Origin: Oreocharis arfaki | Lineage: Eukaryota; Chordata; Aves; Passeriformes; Paramythiidae | Assembly (NCBI GenBank): GCA_013398015.1 | Contig: VZRR01010248.1 | Span: 62,001-126,000, forward strand | Direction: 5' to 3' | Length of the DNA stretch: 64,000 nt | In this document: positions 1 through 13,170 of the stretch, piece by piece | Layout of the letters: the number at the start of each line of letters is the position of its first letter | Numbering within the stretch: the first letter of the stretch is position 1 | The notes under the pieces: generated by a model | What the model saw: only the letters and a program-made list of their open reading frames with translations | Told to the model about the DNA's origin: nothing | Databases searched by the model: none | Program-made: the position numbers and the translations under genes

Positions 1-1549
1 GGTAAGGACAAAAGGATAGACCGTTTCTTGGCTCTTAAGCTCTATATTTCAGGGATTCACCTGAGCAAGAGAAGGCTGGAGCACAACTCTTCAATGTCAA
101 TAAATATAGGCAAATATCTTCCAATGAGACTGGAAGAGACCTGTTTCAGAAGACCCATAGGCTGGGAAGCCACCAGTCATGAGCATTAGTGGGGGATCAA
201 GTGCTGAGCTGAAACCGGAAGAGAAATGGGTTTTACGCACAGGTGTTTTGCTTTTCAGGTGTCTGCCTCGACCATACTGTCACTTCCAAGACCTTTGCAA
301 GTGTCCATCTTTTTTACACATCTTCATCTTTCAAGAACTAGAAGGCATGAGTACAATTTCCAGCTCGGTTATACTCAAAATCACAAAGTGTTTGAGCTTT
401 TGCTGAGATTCTGCAATGCCTCATTTACTGTCATTTGAATATATGTGCAGGAATTGGTTTCTTTGTAGCATTCTAAACAGATAAAAATTTCTTTATCTTC
501 ACCTTAGAAACAGAATTACTGAGATTTATATAAAAATATAATAAAACATAACAAAGCTATCTGTCTGAAGGGGTAATTTAAACTCCACTTAGTCTTCAAT
601 AAAAACAAAACAGCACACCATAACCATTTACTTCATGTACTTTAACACAATTAACAGACTGAGTGTTCTGAAGAGCTTCTAAAATTTCATTTTACAGAGG
701 AACAGTGATCTTTCCAATATTTTTTGGGCCACTGGAAGAGATTAAATGTCACTTTTATGTGCATTTATGAAAGTAGTTTCAGTTATTAAAAGCAAAACCT
801 CAAGCTGTTGCTTCTTTTTTTAAGCTAAATATGCTGATCTAAGTACATGTCTTGAGTTACAGTATATTCTATTACCNTTATACGTATATTTGAGTATATA
901 TAAAAATATATATCCAGTTAAAATGTGTCTGTGTTGATTATGGAGGACAAAATTTGAACTATGTAAAAATCAAATAATGACAATGGGTTTACAATAAAGC
1001 AGAATATATTAAGAGTTTATAAACTTACTTACACTTTTGAGCATTCAGTCTAGATGTTTTTAATATCTTTTCCCTTAACAGAAAATATTAAATGGATCAG
1101 CAATTGAACAGGTTAGAAAACTGGAAGGCATTCATTCCTATTTTCTGAGATTAGATCATAAACCCCTTGTTCAAGCACATATGAGTAATATCAGAGAAAA
1201 AGATAGATATGAAACTACAGTGACAAGGCAGACAAACAGCAGCTAAATTCCTCCTTACATCTTGCCTCTGTACCCTAAGAAAACAAAATCCCCTATATAA
1301 AAATATGTCATTTCAAAGAAAATAAAAAGACAAGCATCTCTTTTAACAGCAGCAATAATATTGGTTCTGTTTCTGTTATTTTGGAAGAGAAATTTGGTTG
1401 CCTCTTTTCAAGGATGAAAAATGCTTTAACAAGGTACAAACACATACGTGTATTAAATTTGGTGACTAGTTGCAACAGGTCTATACGTGCTTACATTGGG
1501 CCAAAATGTGTGCTCAGGGCAGTAGGTACAGCCCTGATGCTGTCAATCT
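1..1549. other. AT-rich unique sequence, no gene seen
   Basis: No mobile element, RNA gene or convincing exon is visible. Open frames are 75 codons or shorter and lack splice-site or start context. One undetermined base (n) lies at 877 inside an AT-rich stretch. The sequence is consistent with intergenic or intronic bird DNA. Confidence 0.6.
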
Positions 1550-1676
1550 GTGTTCAAGGAGTGACTGGACGTGGCACCCAGTGCCATGGCCTTGTTGACA
1601 AGCTGGAGATCAGTTAAAGGTTGGACTCGATGATCTCAGAGGTCTCTTCCAGCCTGAATGATTTGTGATTCTGTAA
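1550..1676 (+). mobile_element. CR1 LINE, 3'-terminal fragment
   Basis: The segment runs from 'tgttcaagga' through 'ggttggactcgatgatctca' to 'cttccagcctgaatgatttg' and ends in a degenerate 'gtgattctgt' unit. This matches the 3' untranslated end of avian CR1 retrotransposons, which finish in short ATTCTGTG-type repeats rather than poly(A). The copy is on the plus strand and is severely truncated at its 5' end, leaving about 130 bases with no reverse-transcriptase sequence. The 5' edge is approximate. Confidence 0.85.
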
Positions 1677-3508
1677 TAGAATTGTGAATGCACTACCCAT
1701 GGATGCAGGCACATATCTATTTCAGGAACAGGAATAATCTTCAAAGGGTCAATCAGGTCAAGTGTAGGTGATGGGGGATGCAAACATACATGTTGGTGAA
1801 ATTATTTCTCTAGGTGGTTCCAGACGTGGGGTTTTTCTGGAGGTAAGAGCTCTTGTCACCTTTAAAAAGGCAAAGATTACAGCAATCATAGTATGTTGAG
1901 TAAGAATTCCTTAACGGAAGTTTTTTTACAAACACATAGAGAATAAAGATATAGTAAACTTATATATAACACAATGTATAACAAAGGTTAAAGCAGTTAA
2001 CAGCTTTCCTGGTTTTTCTTTCATTTTGGCATTTTTAAACTTTTTTTAAAAAAATTAATATTCCAAGAAGCTATAGCATAACTATGTATAGATCTTTGTC
2101 AGTTTGATTTTTTTCTTTTTAATAATAATTTATTTCTTGAACCAAGTTGTACTACAGCCAGCTTTATATTGCAAGAGGAATTAAATCTGTGATGGCTAGA
2201 AGACAGATGTTGTGCCAGCCTGGGAGGAGAACTCCTTTCTGCATGAGGTTGGGAAAAATAACCTGTTGGATTCCAGGAGTCACAGGAAAGTCATGGAAGC
2301 TTGGGAAAATGCTGCATGGGTGAGTGGAACTGAGAGAATATGATTCTCTTAGGCCTTCTTCTGAAAGAACTGAGTAGCAAAAAAGCTCAGCTTCTTGCTG
2401 TCCTTTCTACTCCATGCCCAGAGGCCCAGAAGCTGAACAACCTTTCTTGTACAGTTCAGTCCTAATTACCTCCTACTAGAGTGAAAAGCCATTTCAATCA
2501 CAGGCTACTCCATGTTAATTGGAGAAGAATCTATTGAAATAGCACAGAGGCAATACAAATTTATAGCTTTAATTTTTTTTTACAAGTTTTAACAGTGGAT
2601 AATAATGACTCTTCTACTACAGGGGAGACACTTGTGTAAACAACATTCTTTGGCAATAAATTGCATATTTAAGAGTTGCCTTTCCTGTGGTCTCTGTGAG
2701 ATAGTACATCCACTTCAAACACACCCATAAAACAGACCGATACCCAAGAAAAAAACCTTAAACAACTTCTTGTTTTCAGCTCTTGCCAGTGACTCATAAA
2801 AAACAAGCACAGATCTGACATCAGAAAAATTACTGTATTATCTTCTGAGTAGTCTTTGTATCAGTGAATCATTTACTAGTTTAAATTATCCTTATTTCAT
2901 AATTTTTAGACAGTGTGGAGGTAAAAAAAAATGGTAAAAACCAAAATGTGATGCAACTGAAATGTTTGTGCTCTGATGCCATGTAGATTGTGCCTTTCCA
3001 AGTATCTTTTACCTTTCCATTTTTTTTTTAACATTACCATTTATAGCAATGTGTAAATATTCCTTTAAGCAAAAGGTATTTGCTACAGCTCTGTGGTGGT
3101 AGATGTTACATTTCTCCTGATAGTCTCTGTCAGTGAAGGTAATGATCAAGCTCTGAGCATGACGTACTCCTTCCCTGTGGTTCTCACTTAGCACAATTTC
3201 CTCCTCACTCAGCGCAGCATTCAGGACACCACCTTCAAGAAGGAAAACGAAAAAAAAACCCTCAGCAAAGCAGTATCATCACATTAGTATTTCTTGCATA
3301 GCACTGTCTCCTGAGGAACTTGGAAAGAAATCTTCATTAATTTAATGGAGAGGGGTAATGTATTTTAATAACTTTGGAGCAATGGCAGGCAAATCTTCTC
3401 CCCTAGATACTCCCAGGTAGAATCAAAGTTTGAGCTTTAGATGAGAGAATCTCTACAGGCTGTGCTTTAGGCATTGCTTGGTACTATGGGAAACAAAACC
3501 AGACCCCT
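1677..3508. other. AT-rich unique sequence, no gene seen
   Basis: Nothing recognisable apart from short homopolymer runs (for example around 2038-2055 and 2570-2583). The open frames are short and without coding context. Confidence 0.55.
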
Positions 3509-4025
3509 ATGAAGGTTTTGTTGAGATGGAGTTAATTTTCCCATCATAGGCCTCACAGTGCTGAGCAGAGAGAAGGGTGTTGAGAACACACCAGTGTTTG
3601 GGTACTGCTGGCAGTGCTCCCACAGTGCCAAGGCTGTCTGCCCAAATCAACATCCACCTACCCCAAAAGGCCATTAGGCTGGGTCTGGGCAGGAGCCTGG
3701 GAGGGGACACAGCCAGGGCAGCTGACCCAGGCAGACCAAAGGGATATTCCATTCCACTCCATGCAGCATCTGCTCAGCAATAAAAGCTAAGGCAGAGGTT
3801 GGGAGGCACTCGGGTTTTTATTGCATTTGTCATCTAGGGCAACCTTGTACACAGCCGTGTACTGAAGCCCTGATTCCTGGGAAGTGCCAGACATTGGCTG
3901 TGGATGGGAAGTAACCCACCCTTTTGTTTCCTTTGCTTCTGCACCCATGATCTTTGCTTTTGCTTTATTAAACTGCCTTTATCTTGAGCCATGAGATTTT
4001 TTTTCTATTTATTTTCTCCCCAGGC
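3509..4025 (+). mobile_element. ERVL-type endogenous retrovirus LTR, decayed
   Basis: This is a non-coding LTR. The left edge has the 'ttgagatggagttaattttc' motif typical of the U3 start of a widespread avian ERVL-like LTR. It continues with 'aacacaccagtgtttgggta', a 'gaccaaagggatattccat' block, a TATA-like 'caataaaagc' at 3778-3787 and an ATTAAA polyadenylation signal at 3967-3972 followed by 'ctgccttt'. It shares the 'gaccaaaggg(g)tattcca' and 'attaaactgccttta' blocks with the LTR at 44190-44652, so both belong to one family. The expected terminal 3' sequence (…ccacgaca type) is not recognisable, so the right end is eroded or truncated. No internal retroviral genes flank it. The short frames inside it on both strands are chance frames. 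Confidence 0.75.
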
Positions 4026-7000
4026 CATGTCCTGCTGAGGAAAGGCAGATTATATGGATCTCCCTGGAGCAGGAGATCTAGGGATAGAGCACCTTGTACA
4101 GACCCAAGGTCAACGCACTGCAATGTGAAAAAAGGGTTTTCAACAAACCCTGAGCCCTGAGAAGGAAAGGCTACAAAGAAACTGTTAAAGAAATAATTGT
4201 CAGAAGTTCTTTCGACTGACATGTTTTTCTTTTTCTCCCGGCTCTCCAATTCTTTGCAAGAACAAAAACAAATTCTGCTTCTGGGAGCCTCAGAGTTGTA
4301 TCAGGCTTGAGAACTACACTGCTTTTAACAATGACATAGTGTGTATTTGAGGACCTAATCCTTCTTGCAGATAAGTTGACCCACTGCCTAACATTGCCAA
4401 AGGCCTCTCAGAATTGTTTTTGCTATTAAAAAAGCAGAGAATCATGGAAAATCTGCTTGTCTTGAAAAGAGATCAAAGAAGAAATATCAGCATAGGAAAA
4501 TTAAGAGGAAACAGAGAGAAGAAGTTGAGACAGACTTCAGATGGGAAAGTGACAGGCAATGGTGAATTGGCAAGGAATCATTTGAATACATAAAGCATTT
4601 AATCACACAATTAGTGACTGAAAACCAAGGCAAAAAGGAAAACCAGTGCCAAGCTTGCTTTGATGGTGATGACACTGATCACGAGGCACACAGGAAAGGG
4701 ACTTTGATAACAGTGGAAAGATGATGGTTTCGTTTCCTTAATAAACAATAATTCCTCCCATTGCCCTTATCTCACTTCTTAAAAAATATGGCGTGGGCAT
4801 AATTCTCATTCTTTTATCAAAAATCAAAATTTGCTTTGAAGGTGAAGAAATACATGAAAGAAATATGATGAAATACAAAACCAGGCAAGCACACGCCACT
4901 TCTTCTTGCCTCAAAAGGTAAATCAGTACTCTTGTACTCAACCCTGTCTTGTCACATGGATCTATTGTGAGACTTGGCTGCGCATGCATTTACTTTATGA
5001 TTGCTGCAACATGTACACTCTTATATAATCACAATTATTATAATTGCTTTTGCAATAAGTCTCAATATTTTCCTGGTAAAAGCCACTTAACATAGAGTTT
5101 TGATTGCTTTTCTGTAAGGGACCTGCACTTGAGGGAGAAGAAATCAGGAGTTGAATTGAATTAAATAAGCTATTTGACTACAGGCTTTTAAGGGCTATAC
5201 CTGCCAGAGCTGTCTTGGAAAACAGATGCTGGATGCTGTACAGAAGTCTTCTCTTACAGCTCCTGTAAGATCAACTACATTGGATCTCCTCCCACACTCT
5301 GGAGAACAAGCAGCAGTTGGAAACAGTCTGTTTACTCTGTTTAGCTTTTACAACTCTCTTGTCTCCCAAATAGATGCTGTTTAAACTGCTGAAAGAATGA
5401 CATTGCTGAACTTTCCATGGCACAGCATTCTCCTGTGTCATAGGATAATTAAAAGTAAAGCATATTCCAGAGCTGGTACAAGGGGAATAACCCAGTATTC
5501 CTGCTGGGAGTTACTGAAGTATTTAATGAGTACTCTCAAAGCCATTCCTGTTTCTTCACTACCTGTGTAGATTTAGAGAGTGGCACAAGCACCTATATAT
5601 GTAAATATTTATATGTGCATTTCTATTTATATGTTATTGAGTAAATTACTGATGTTTTGCATTATAAATCTTTCAGGTCTTGACTTAAATTTATTGAATT
5701 GCATAATTTATTGGTTTTGTTCTGCAGCTCTTGGAATACTACACACATTGCTGAACAGGCACATTTTCTTCAAAGCATTTGATAATCTTTGGTATTATTC
5801 ATAAAATCATGGTATTAAATTGAATCCAGGAACACTGTATCAGTCACATGGTTTGACTTGGTTTGGGGTTTGGTTTGGCTTTGTTTTGTTTTGTTTTGTT
5901 TTTTTTTGTTGTGTGTGGAACAAGGAAAGTTGATACAAGAGCATTCAAAGGGCATTTTTGAGCTCTCAGAAGCAAGTGTGCTTCTATCAGCTAGCATCTT
6001 TGAGATTCTTAGACATTAAGGATTAGTACATTTTGTGTCTTCGGAGGGTTTTTTTTAATTTTGAATTATTTCATCTTTTCTGCTGGTTTAGGCTTGTGTA
6101 GGGTTGTAGTATTGTGCGGGAGAGAGAAGTAGTGTGTCTATATAATCTGATTGCAAAACACAGCTGTTTAAAATGTAGTTATTTCCCCACTTAAGCATGA
6201 GTAAATCTAGGATTTTTTTTTTTGTTTCTCATGATGATTTAGACTGTCAGTTTCTTACTTTCAATTGTCAGCAAATAAGCTAGTATCCATGAACAGATGA
6301 GTTACCACTGAGTTTTACAGTCAACCTCTCACAGTTCTCTCAAAAGGAAAATCAAGGCTTGGTATTTTTCTTCCACTGACTGACATATTTCAGCAGCATG
6401 TCTTTTTCAATATTGCATCTGAGAACAAATCAAAATTACAGACTTCTTGCATGCACAAATCCTCAGGAACTTTCTACAAAAATATCAAATTCTACACAGA
6501 AAAAAATGAGTAATGACTTTTCCTGTATAGTTCAGAGTTTGTTTTTCTAAACATCTAAACTATTTTTTCCTCAATTTGTACTATTAAGCAAAAGCTATTC
6601 TTTCATAGACCTCAGTTTACCTCTCTTAGAAGTTTCATTACTTTTGATATTGTTCATGACTATTGGATATCTAAAGAATGAAAACCTCATCTGGAATGTA
6701 AATGTAACAACTAGTAAGTTATGTATTCTAACAAATAAATAATTTCCAATATTTACTGGGAGTTTAAAATAGCTACGTAAAATGCATCCAGAAGAACACA
6801 TTTAAAGGCTGAAAAGAACGAGAAAAATACTTTTAAAACTATAAGGATAGAAAAATATAGATATAGAAAGCTCTTATACAACAGTAAAATGCAATGCAAA
6901 TCAAATAGTCTCAACAAGTGGATTGAGTGTGAGCATGAAACCCCACCAGAATGCAAATATATTCATCTCTATCCTCAGGCCACTGATTTCTATTATCATT

Positions 7001-10000
7001 CCTTTCATTTGCCTTCCTTTTGCACTCTTATCTTTCAATTTCAAGTGTTCATTCTTCTCTCACAACATTTTTTGTCTTCTTTTTATATAAGTAGGCTTAC
7101 CAGTGTTATCAATAATATGTTGTGTAGCTTTATCCTACCATGGAAAATGTAACAAGACTACCTCATTATTTCACAAATAAAGACTTGCCCAGCTGAAAAG
7201 ATACACATCAGTACAGCAAAAGATCCAAACATATTGCCAGAACAGAAGTTCCTTTGAGAAATAAATTGTTAAAAAATATATGCAGAAAGTATAAAGGTCA
7301 TGAATTTGCAGAAATATAAGATGGTGGAGATTCAACAGAAATGCATGGGCAAAACCAAACAGAGAGCTGAAGTCTTTACAGCCAGACACTGGAAAAAATC
7401 AGCAAGTAAGACAAGTTCACGTAATAGTCCTCTTGCTTCTAATATAAATTAAAGTCTATTCCAATGAAATAACAAAACCCCATTGCATTAGAAAGGACTG
7501 AATGACATCAAATATACAATGTGACCCCAGCCAGGCAATCATTAAAGTCAACTAACCACCTCCTCAGCTCTAGCAGCTAATCCATCAATTTTTCTAACCA
7601 TCAGTCATTTAGGAAAATGTATTTCAATAGGGAATGAAATGCATTTGAAAACATATTGAAGTGGGATTTTTCTATGTTATTACAAATGTCATGGATTATT
7701 TAAAGTAGTTCATTTTCAGTTTATTTTGTTGTGCTATCTGACTTCATTGGAGTTTAGCACAGATTACAGGCAGATTCAATTTCTCTTCACGTATAACCAT
7801 TCCTAAAACCATTTTATATACATATGTTTCATTATAAGTTAATAGGTCAGAAAGTACTTCCTTGTCTCTTAAGGCTAAGTAAAATTATTGACCCATCAGA
7901 GACCACTGGTAAACAGAAGTACTAGAGTGTTATTTTTCTGTAAAACTTCTATTTCCTCAGGAAAAAAAAAAAAAAGTATTATTTTGTCAAGCTCTTTTGA
8001 CAAGTAAAAAGGGCTATTTCTGTGTGTTTCACACCTTGTACAACTGTTAGCAAATTCTTGTACTACCCACTGGTACCAAGTAAAAGAACATCACCAGGTC
8101 ACTTCTTGATTCATAAGCTTTTAATAATGTTGACATAAAGTGTTATAAAATTTATATTGGAATGATTAAAATAAAACGTGTAAATAATTACATCAGTCCT
8201 GTGATTACTGATCTTTGAGATAATATTGACCAACATACTCCAGCTGCTTGTATAGTCTGGTGAAAAATTAGAAAATTTGGGTTTTTTTTCCTAAGGGAAC
8301 ACTTTAATCAAAACAATAAAAAAGGGTTTTTTTCCAGAATAAAGCAGTTTAAGAATGGTTTACCATTAAACTTTAGATTTAATTTAGTATTTGTAAAACA
8401 GTTCTAAAATGTACTTTGACCAGTGATGCATGAAGAAGATAGGCACAGTTATTCCTTGGTAGGAGAAAGGGGCCATGTGCACCCTGATTCAGCTGCTTAT
8501 TAACTGTCAAGAAAGACCCATCCCACAAAAAAAATCTTGTCTGTCAGAAACCATAAATGTATGTCCGAGTAAAACATCCCTGGATGCCTTTGTTTATGCC
8601 ATTAGACTTTTCTATCTCATTAGAAGGAGGCTTAGACAGATGGTTAACAGTGGTGGAAGAAGGAGAGTGGAACACTAACCTCTGGAAGTAATTGCCTGCA
8701 GCTGCATTCTCACTGAGATTTCATGGGAAAGGAGGTGCTACCAGTAGGTGGATATGAATGCTGCAAATCAAAACTCCGTTTCAGGACTTTTTAGTGGAGG
8801 AGTGGCTTCCATAATCTGTTTTTCTCTTTTTTTGGTGATCTACAAAATTTCTTTTAGAACTCCAAACAATTTCTCTAGCATGGGTGCAATGAATTCAGCT
8901 GCTGACAAGGAATTAAGAGCTCAGAGTTGTCTTCTGAATTATTTTCAGTCTACTTTAGGATAATTGTGCTACACAGGAATGTTAGTCATATAATTACTTG
9001 TGCTATGTGCTCAGAAACTAGGTTAAGGAGTGGATGCAAGAATTTTATAAAACAGAACGGAGAAAAAGTCTTATAAGCAGGAAGAACAGGTGATTGAGAA
9101 TTATAACAATTATGACTAGAAGATCATCAGATGAGCACTTTTAAAATATATTATCAAATTAATTATGTTAATACATTTTGTATTTAGCAATTCTTGCAGA
9201 TAGAGATGAACTTAGGTGCTGGAGGAATGTCAGGAACCGATATGGATTTTGTCTGTACTCCCCAAAAGGCTGAAGGCGTATATTTTTAATGGATAGAGAC
9301 TTCTTATCATCAGATGACTTCATATCACACATATTACTATCTCGTAATGTTTTTTCCTGTATCTTGTCCTTAACTACTTTTTTGATTGAATTATAGCAAG
9401 CCTTCTGAAAATGTGTAGGGGAATGAAATGTTATGACTGCTCTCAGTAAATTCCTACGCAGCTGAAAAATTCATGTGTTGCAGAAAGTTCTGTGATGCTA
9501 AAAATAGAAACAATCTCATAGTGCTGTCTTTTATTCAGTCATGAAATATAGAAGGGTTTGCTCTCTTCAGCAACCTATTTCCATGAAATTTGTGAGAATG
9601 GTGTTCTCCATCAGATCTATGTGACACAGATTAGTGATAACTTCAGAAATTAAAAACGAATGAAACACAAAGGCATGTATATATATAAAATTCATGTCAT
9701 GTACCACACCTCCTTAGAGAAACACATTAAGTTGTCTTTCAAGTAAAAAATAAGGATGAAGGCATACTTTTTTTTCCTGCAGAAGTTAGATTGCACTTAC
9801 ACTACATTGAAATCTGAATTTCTTGTGTTTCTTAGATTTGCTTTTGTTTAAACCATGAAGGAAAATGGTAGCATCTACTTCCTTATATTGAGAATTACCT
9901 AACTCCTTTTGTTTCAGAATTGGTTAAACAATTTGCCTAAGAATTTTTAATCCACATAATGTAAATTTGAAATTGCGATTTTAGGCATTTTACTGCCATT

Positions 10001-12261
10001 TGATCTGCTGTGGCTCAAATCACCTGTAAATAGTATTTCCCTCTGGTAGCATATTGGTCCATGTGGTGCTTTAGTCAGCTGATGACCTCAATTACAGAAC
10101 CTGTAAGTCACTACATGGTTAGATAGGAAAAGAGGTTATATGGATATTTTTTTGTGTGTGTCAGTCAGTGGGTTTATAATATATGACATTGTAACTGCTG
10201 TAAAAAAACCTAATTCCTCACTGAGGTGAGAAAAAGTAACATTAAACTTTACATTGTCTCGGCTGAAGCTATTATATATGACTGCTTTGTGTATTTTTAT
10301 TACTTTTGTTGACCAGGGAACAATAGGGAAGAATAATTTTAATATAGCCAGGGCAATTTTCTCAAGGAAGAACAAAATCAGATTGCATTTAAGGACAGGG
10401 TTTAAAATACTGTTTCTACTAGCAAAAAAAGAAAACAAGCAAGCAATTAACATAAAGAATATATCCATATTCAATCCTTCCTCTAAGTATGCATTGTGAT
10501 ATACTGAAACAGAAAGTCCATTTAGTTTTATTTTAGGAACAGAAAACTCTTGTACTTTATCAGACGATTAATTGCCATAGTCTAGTATCTTCCTGAAATG
10601 TTTGGGCAGAAACAAGTGATTTATAAGGACATTTAGAAATGTTTGCAGGATAGTTTAGGGGAACTCATACCAAAATTCCTGTCCATTGATGACTGAGTTC
10701 AATATACTTTATTCGAGCATAATTCCTCTTCTCTTGGTTTCAGGAATCCTCTTGCCACAGGACAATTATGTACATTGAATTCCACAGCCTGGTATCCAAA
10801 TAGATGTATTTTATGGTATTAATTTACAACTGTCGATTTTGTTTCCTATAATCTTTCATTTAAAAAAAAATTATATTAAAGAACAGAAAAAATTTATAAA
10901 ACCTAATTTTTTTTAGAGAGCAATTATTAGTAAGCTGTAGGAAAGTATGTTGTCTCTTAGTATGGAAATGAACACCTATCTTTTTAATGTGACATTTAAA
11001 AAATAACTAGGATATGTAAATATATGCACTAAAAGCAGAACCTAGCTGTGAAAAGTGAGATAGAGATTATTTTTTCAAAACAGAATGAAGGTATAAATGC
11101 AGTCAACACATATAATCTTGGTAATTCAAGTACAATGGTGTGGACATTGTATTTTGGTTTTTTCCCCCACCTAAATTGACACATACGAAATTTTCTTTCA
11201 ATAAGTAAACAGGTAATTTGAAGATGAGAAATCATTGAAATATTCTGCTTTCTGAAAGATAATTTAGTCAAGAAGAACATTTTTATGAGCGTAGCATGAA
11301 TTTGTAGTTGTTTTTCCTGAAGTTCCTATCACAGCACAGGGTATTCTTGATTTCCTGTTAAGTCATTGCTCTTCTCCCAGCTCTACTCCCAGCTGAACTA
11401 GTATTGGCATTTTCCAGATCTGGATGGTGCCTGCCTGAGAACTGTACGGATCTAATAAGGAGTAGGTCAGAAGACAATCCACCCTGGATTCAGGTCTCCA
11501 TTCTCTTAAAACCTCGTCATGATTCATTTTCCTAATGAACCAAATGAAAGTTTTTTGCTACTTCAGTCCTCCATGAAACCATTTTTTTGATAATATAGTA
11601 TGGTTAAACTTTAAACTTGTTCAAAACTGCAAATTCTTAAGAAAATCAGCACTTTTATATTCCAAAAAACACTTATGAAAATGCTGTAGGTAACATCTCA
11701 AAACAGTGAATGAATTAAAAACTTAGCTTTTCATAGCATATTTTGATATCATTCCATGCCTCACATCCCACTGAGCCCAGATTGTGAATGGATTTGCTTG
11801 GGTATGTTGGGTTGAAAGCTGTTATCAACCACTTGCTATTAAGCTTTTTATTACCTTATATTGTCTGTCGTTTCTATGAATGTTATCCAGTGCTCATTTG
11901 GTTTTTAATCTTAGTAATAGCTTGTTAGTAGTTTTGCTACTGTTTCAATAATTGTTTGATGTTCTTTCTTATTGTTCTGAATTAGCTGGGTTTAATTCAT
12001 GTGATAATTTATATCAGAAAGGTCTGTGCTGCATAGTTTTTCCCTTTACGTGTTCCCAATGGTGTGTTTTGCTTTCTTTTTCACTTGTTTTTTGTCAGCT
12101 CAGACAAAACAAAACCTATTTTCACTAATGAAGACATGCTTGAATTTGTAATCTGGCTGGATGATGGGTCATGCTCTTCTTGACCATGGAGTGTGAGCAG
12201 TGCAGCAGTAGGTCAGTTTCTCAGCCAAAACAATGGGATATACTGTAGTTACCACACCACA
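4026..12261. other. Long element-poor AT-rich sequence, no gene seen
   Basis: About 8.2 kb without a CR1 or LTR that I can recognise, unusually long for this window. It holds simple tracts (T/G-rich at 5851-5918, A run at about 7962-7975) and many short open frames. The longest is 112 codons on the minus strand at 10136-10474; it is rich in Phe, Ile and Leu, as expected from AT-rich noise. No supported exon was found. Confidence 0.55.
5851..5918 (+). repeat. T/G-rich low-complexity tract
   Basis: Runs of 'gtttgg' and 'ttttg' units pass into a T9 run and a short (GT)n. It is a simple-sequence tract with no coding value. Several similar T/G-rich tracts occur further along, all with T and G on the plus strand. 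Confidence 0.85.
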
Positions 12262-12740
12262 ATCATAGAAGCATAGAATGGTTTAGCTTGGAAGACACCT
12301 TAAAGATCATCTCATTCCAATCCCCCTGCCATGGGCAGGGACACCTTCCGCTATCCCGGGTTGCTCGGAGCCCCATCCAACCTGGCCTTGAACACTTCCA
12401 GGGATGGGGCTGCCACAGCTTCTCTGGACGTGTTCCAGTGCCTCACCACCCTCATAGTAAAGAATGTTTTCATAATATCCAATCTAACCCTACAGCCTTT
12501 CAGTTTGAAGCCATTCCCCTTTGTCCTGTCACTCCAGGCCTTTACAAATAGTATCTCTCCATCTTTCCTGGGGGTTTCCTTCATGTACTAGAAGGCCACA
12601 ATAAGGTCACCCTGGCACCTTTCCTGCTCCAGGCTGAACAATCCCAGTTCTCTCAGCCTTTCCTCATAGCAGAGCTGCTCCATCCCTCTGATCACCTTGG
12701 TGGCCTACTTTGGCCTGGCTCCAGCGGGTCCCTGCCATCA
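12262..12740 (-). mobile_element. CR1 LINE, 3' part
   Basis: The plus strand begins 'atcatagaagcatagaatgg', the reverse complement of the CR1 3' terminus. It continues through 'tgccatgggcagggacacct', 'ccaacctggccttgaacact' and 'tctcagcctttcctcatagc'. This is the standard avian CR1 3' region lying on the minus strand. The element is 5'-truncated at about 12740 after roughly 480 bases. The 77- to 87-codon frames inside it are by-products of the repeat. Confidence 0.93.
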
Positions 12741-13170
12741 TTTTGAGTTGCAGCTGCTGCCCATCTGAGGCAAAGGCAAAAGACTGAGACCTGCTCCACA
12801 GGGCCAGGTGTCATCCAAGATTGCACTATGTCTACGAGCAGATCCTGTTGGTTTTACTTGCCTGGTTCTTATGAGCTCCATGACACCGGGCCTGACAGCC
12901 CAGGGAAGTGACTCACCCACCTGCATCCTCTTCCCAGATGCCACCAGGACCGGAGTGAGGGAAGGGCTATGGCACTAGAAGGAACGAAAAAGAGCAGGGC
13001 CACTCTGGTGAGCACAGACAGAGTAGTTTTTCTGTCTGGCCTCAGCAGCTGACTTAGAAAATGTCTCTTGTCTCAGTGATTTGCTGTCCCTTGTTCACTC
13101 ATTGCTGCTCTCTCCTCCTGGCAGGGGGAGATCATGTGCACAGAGTCTGTGTTTGAGGCCAGACATTCAT
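12741..13170. other. GC-richer block beside CR1, unclassified
   Basis: The sequence is clearly richer in G and C than its surroundings and directly abuts the truncated 5' side of the CR1 copy. I recognise no LTR landmarks, no continuation of CR1 and no splice-bounded open frame. A 68-codon minus-strand frame at 12738-12944 lacks supporting context. It could be an older element into which the CR1 inserted, or a flanking unique GC-rich patch. Confidence 0.4.
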
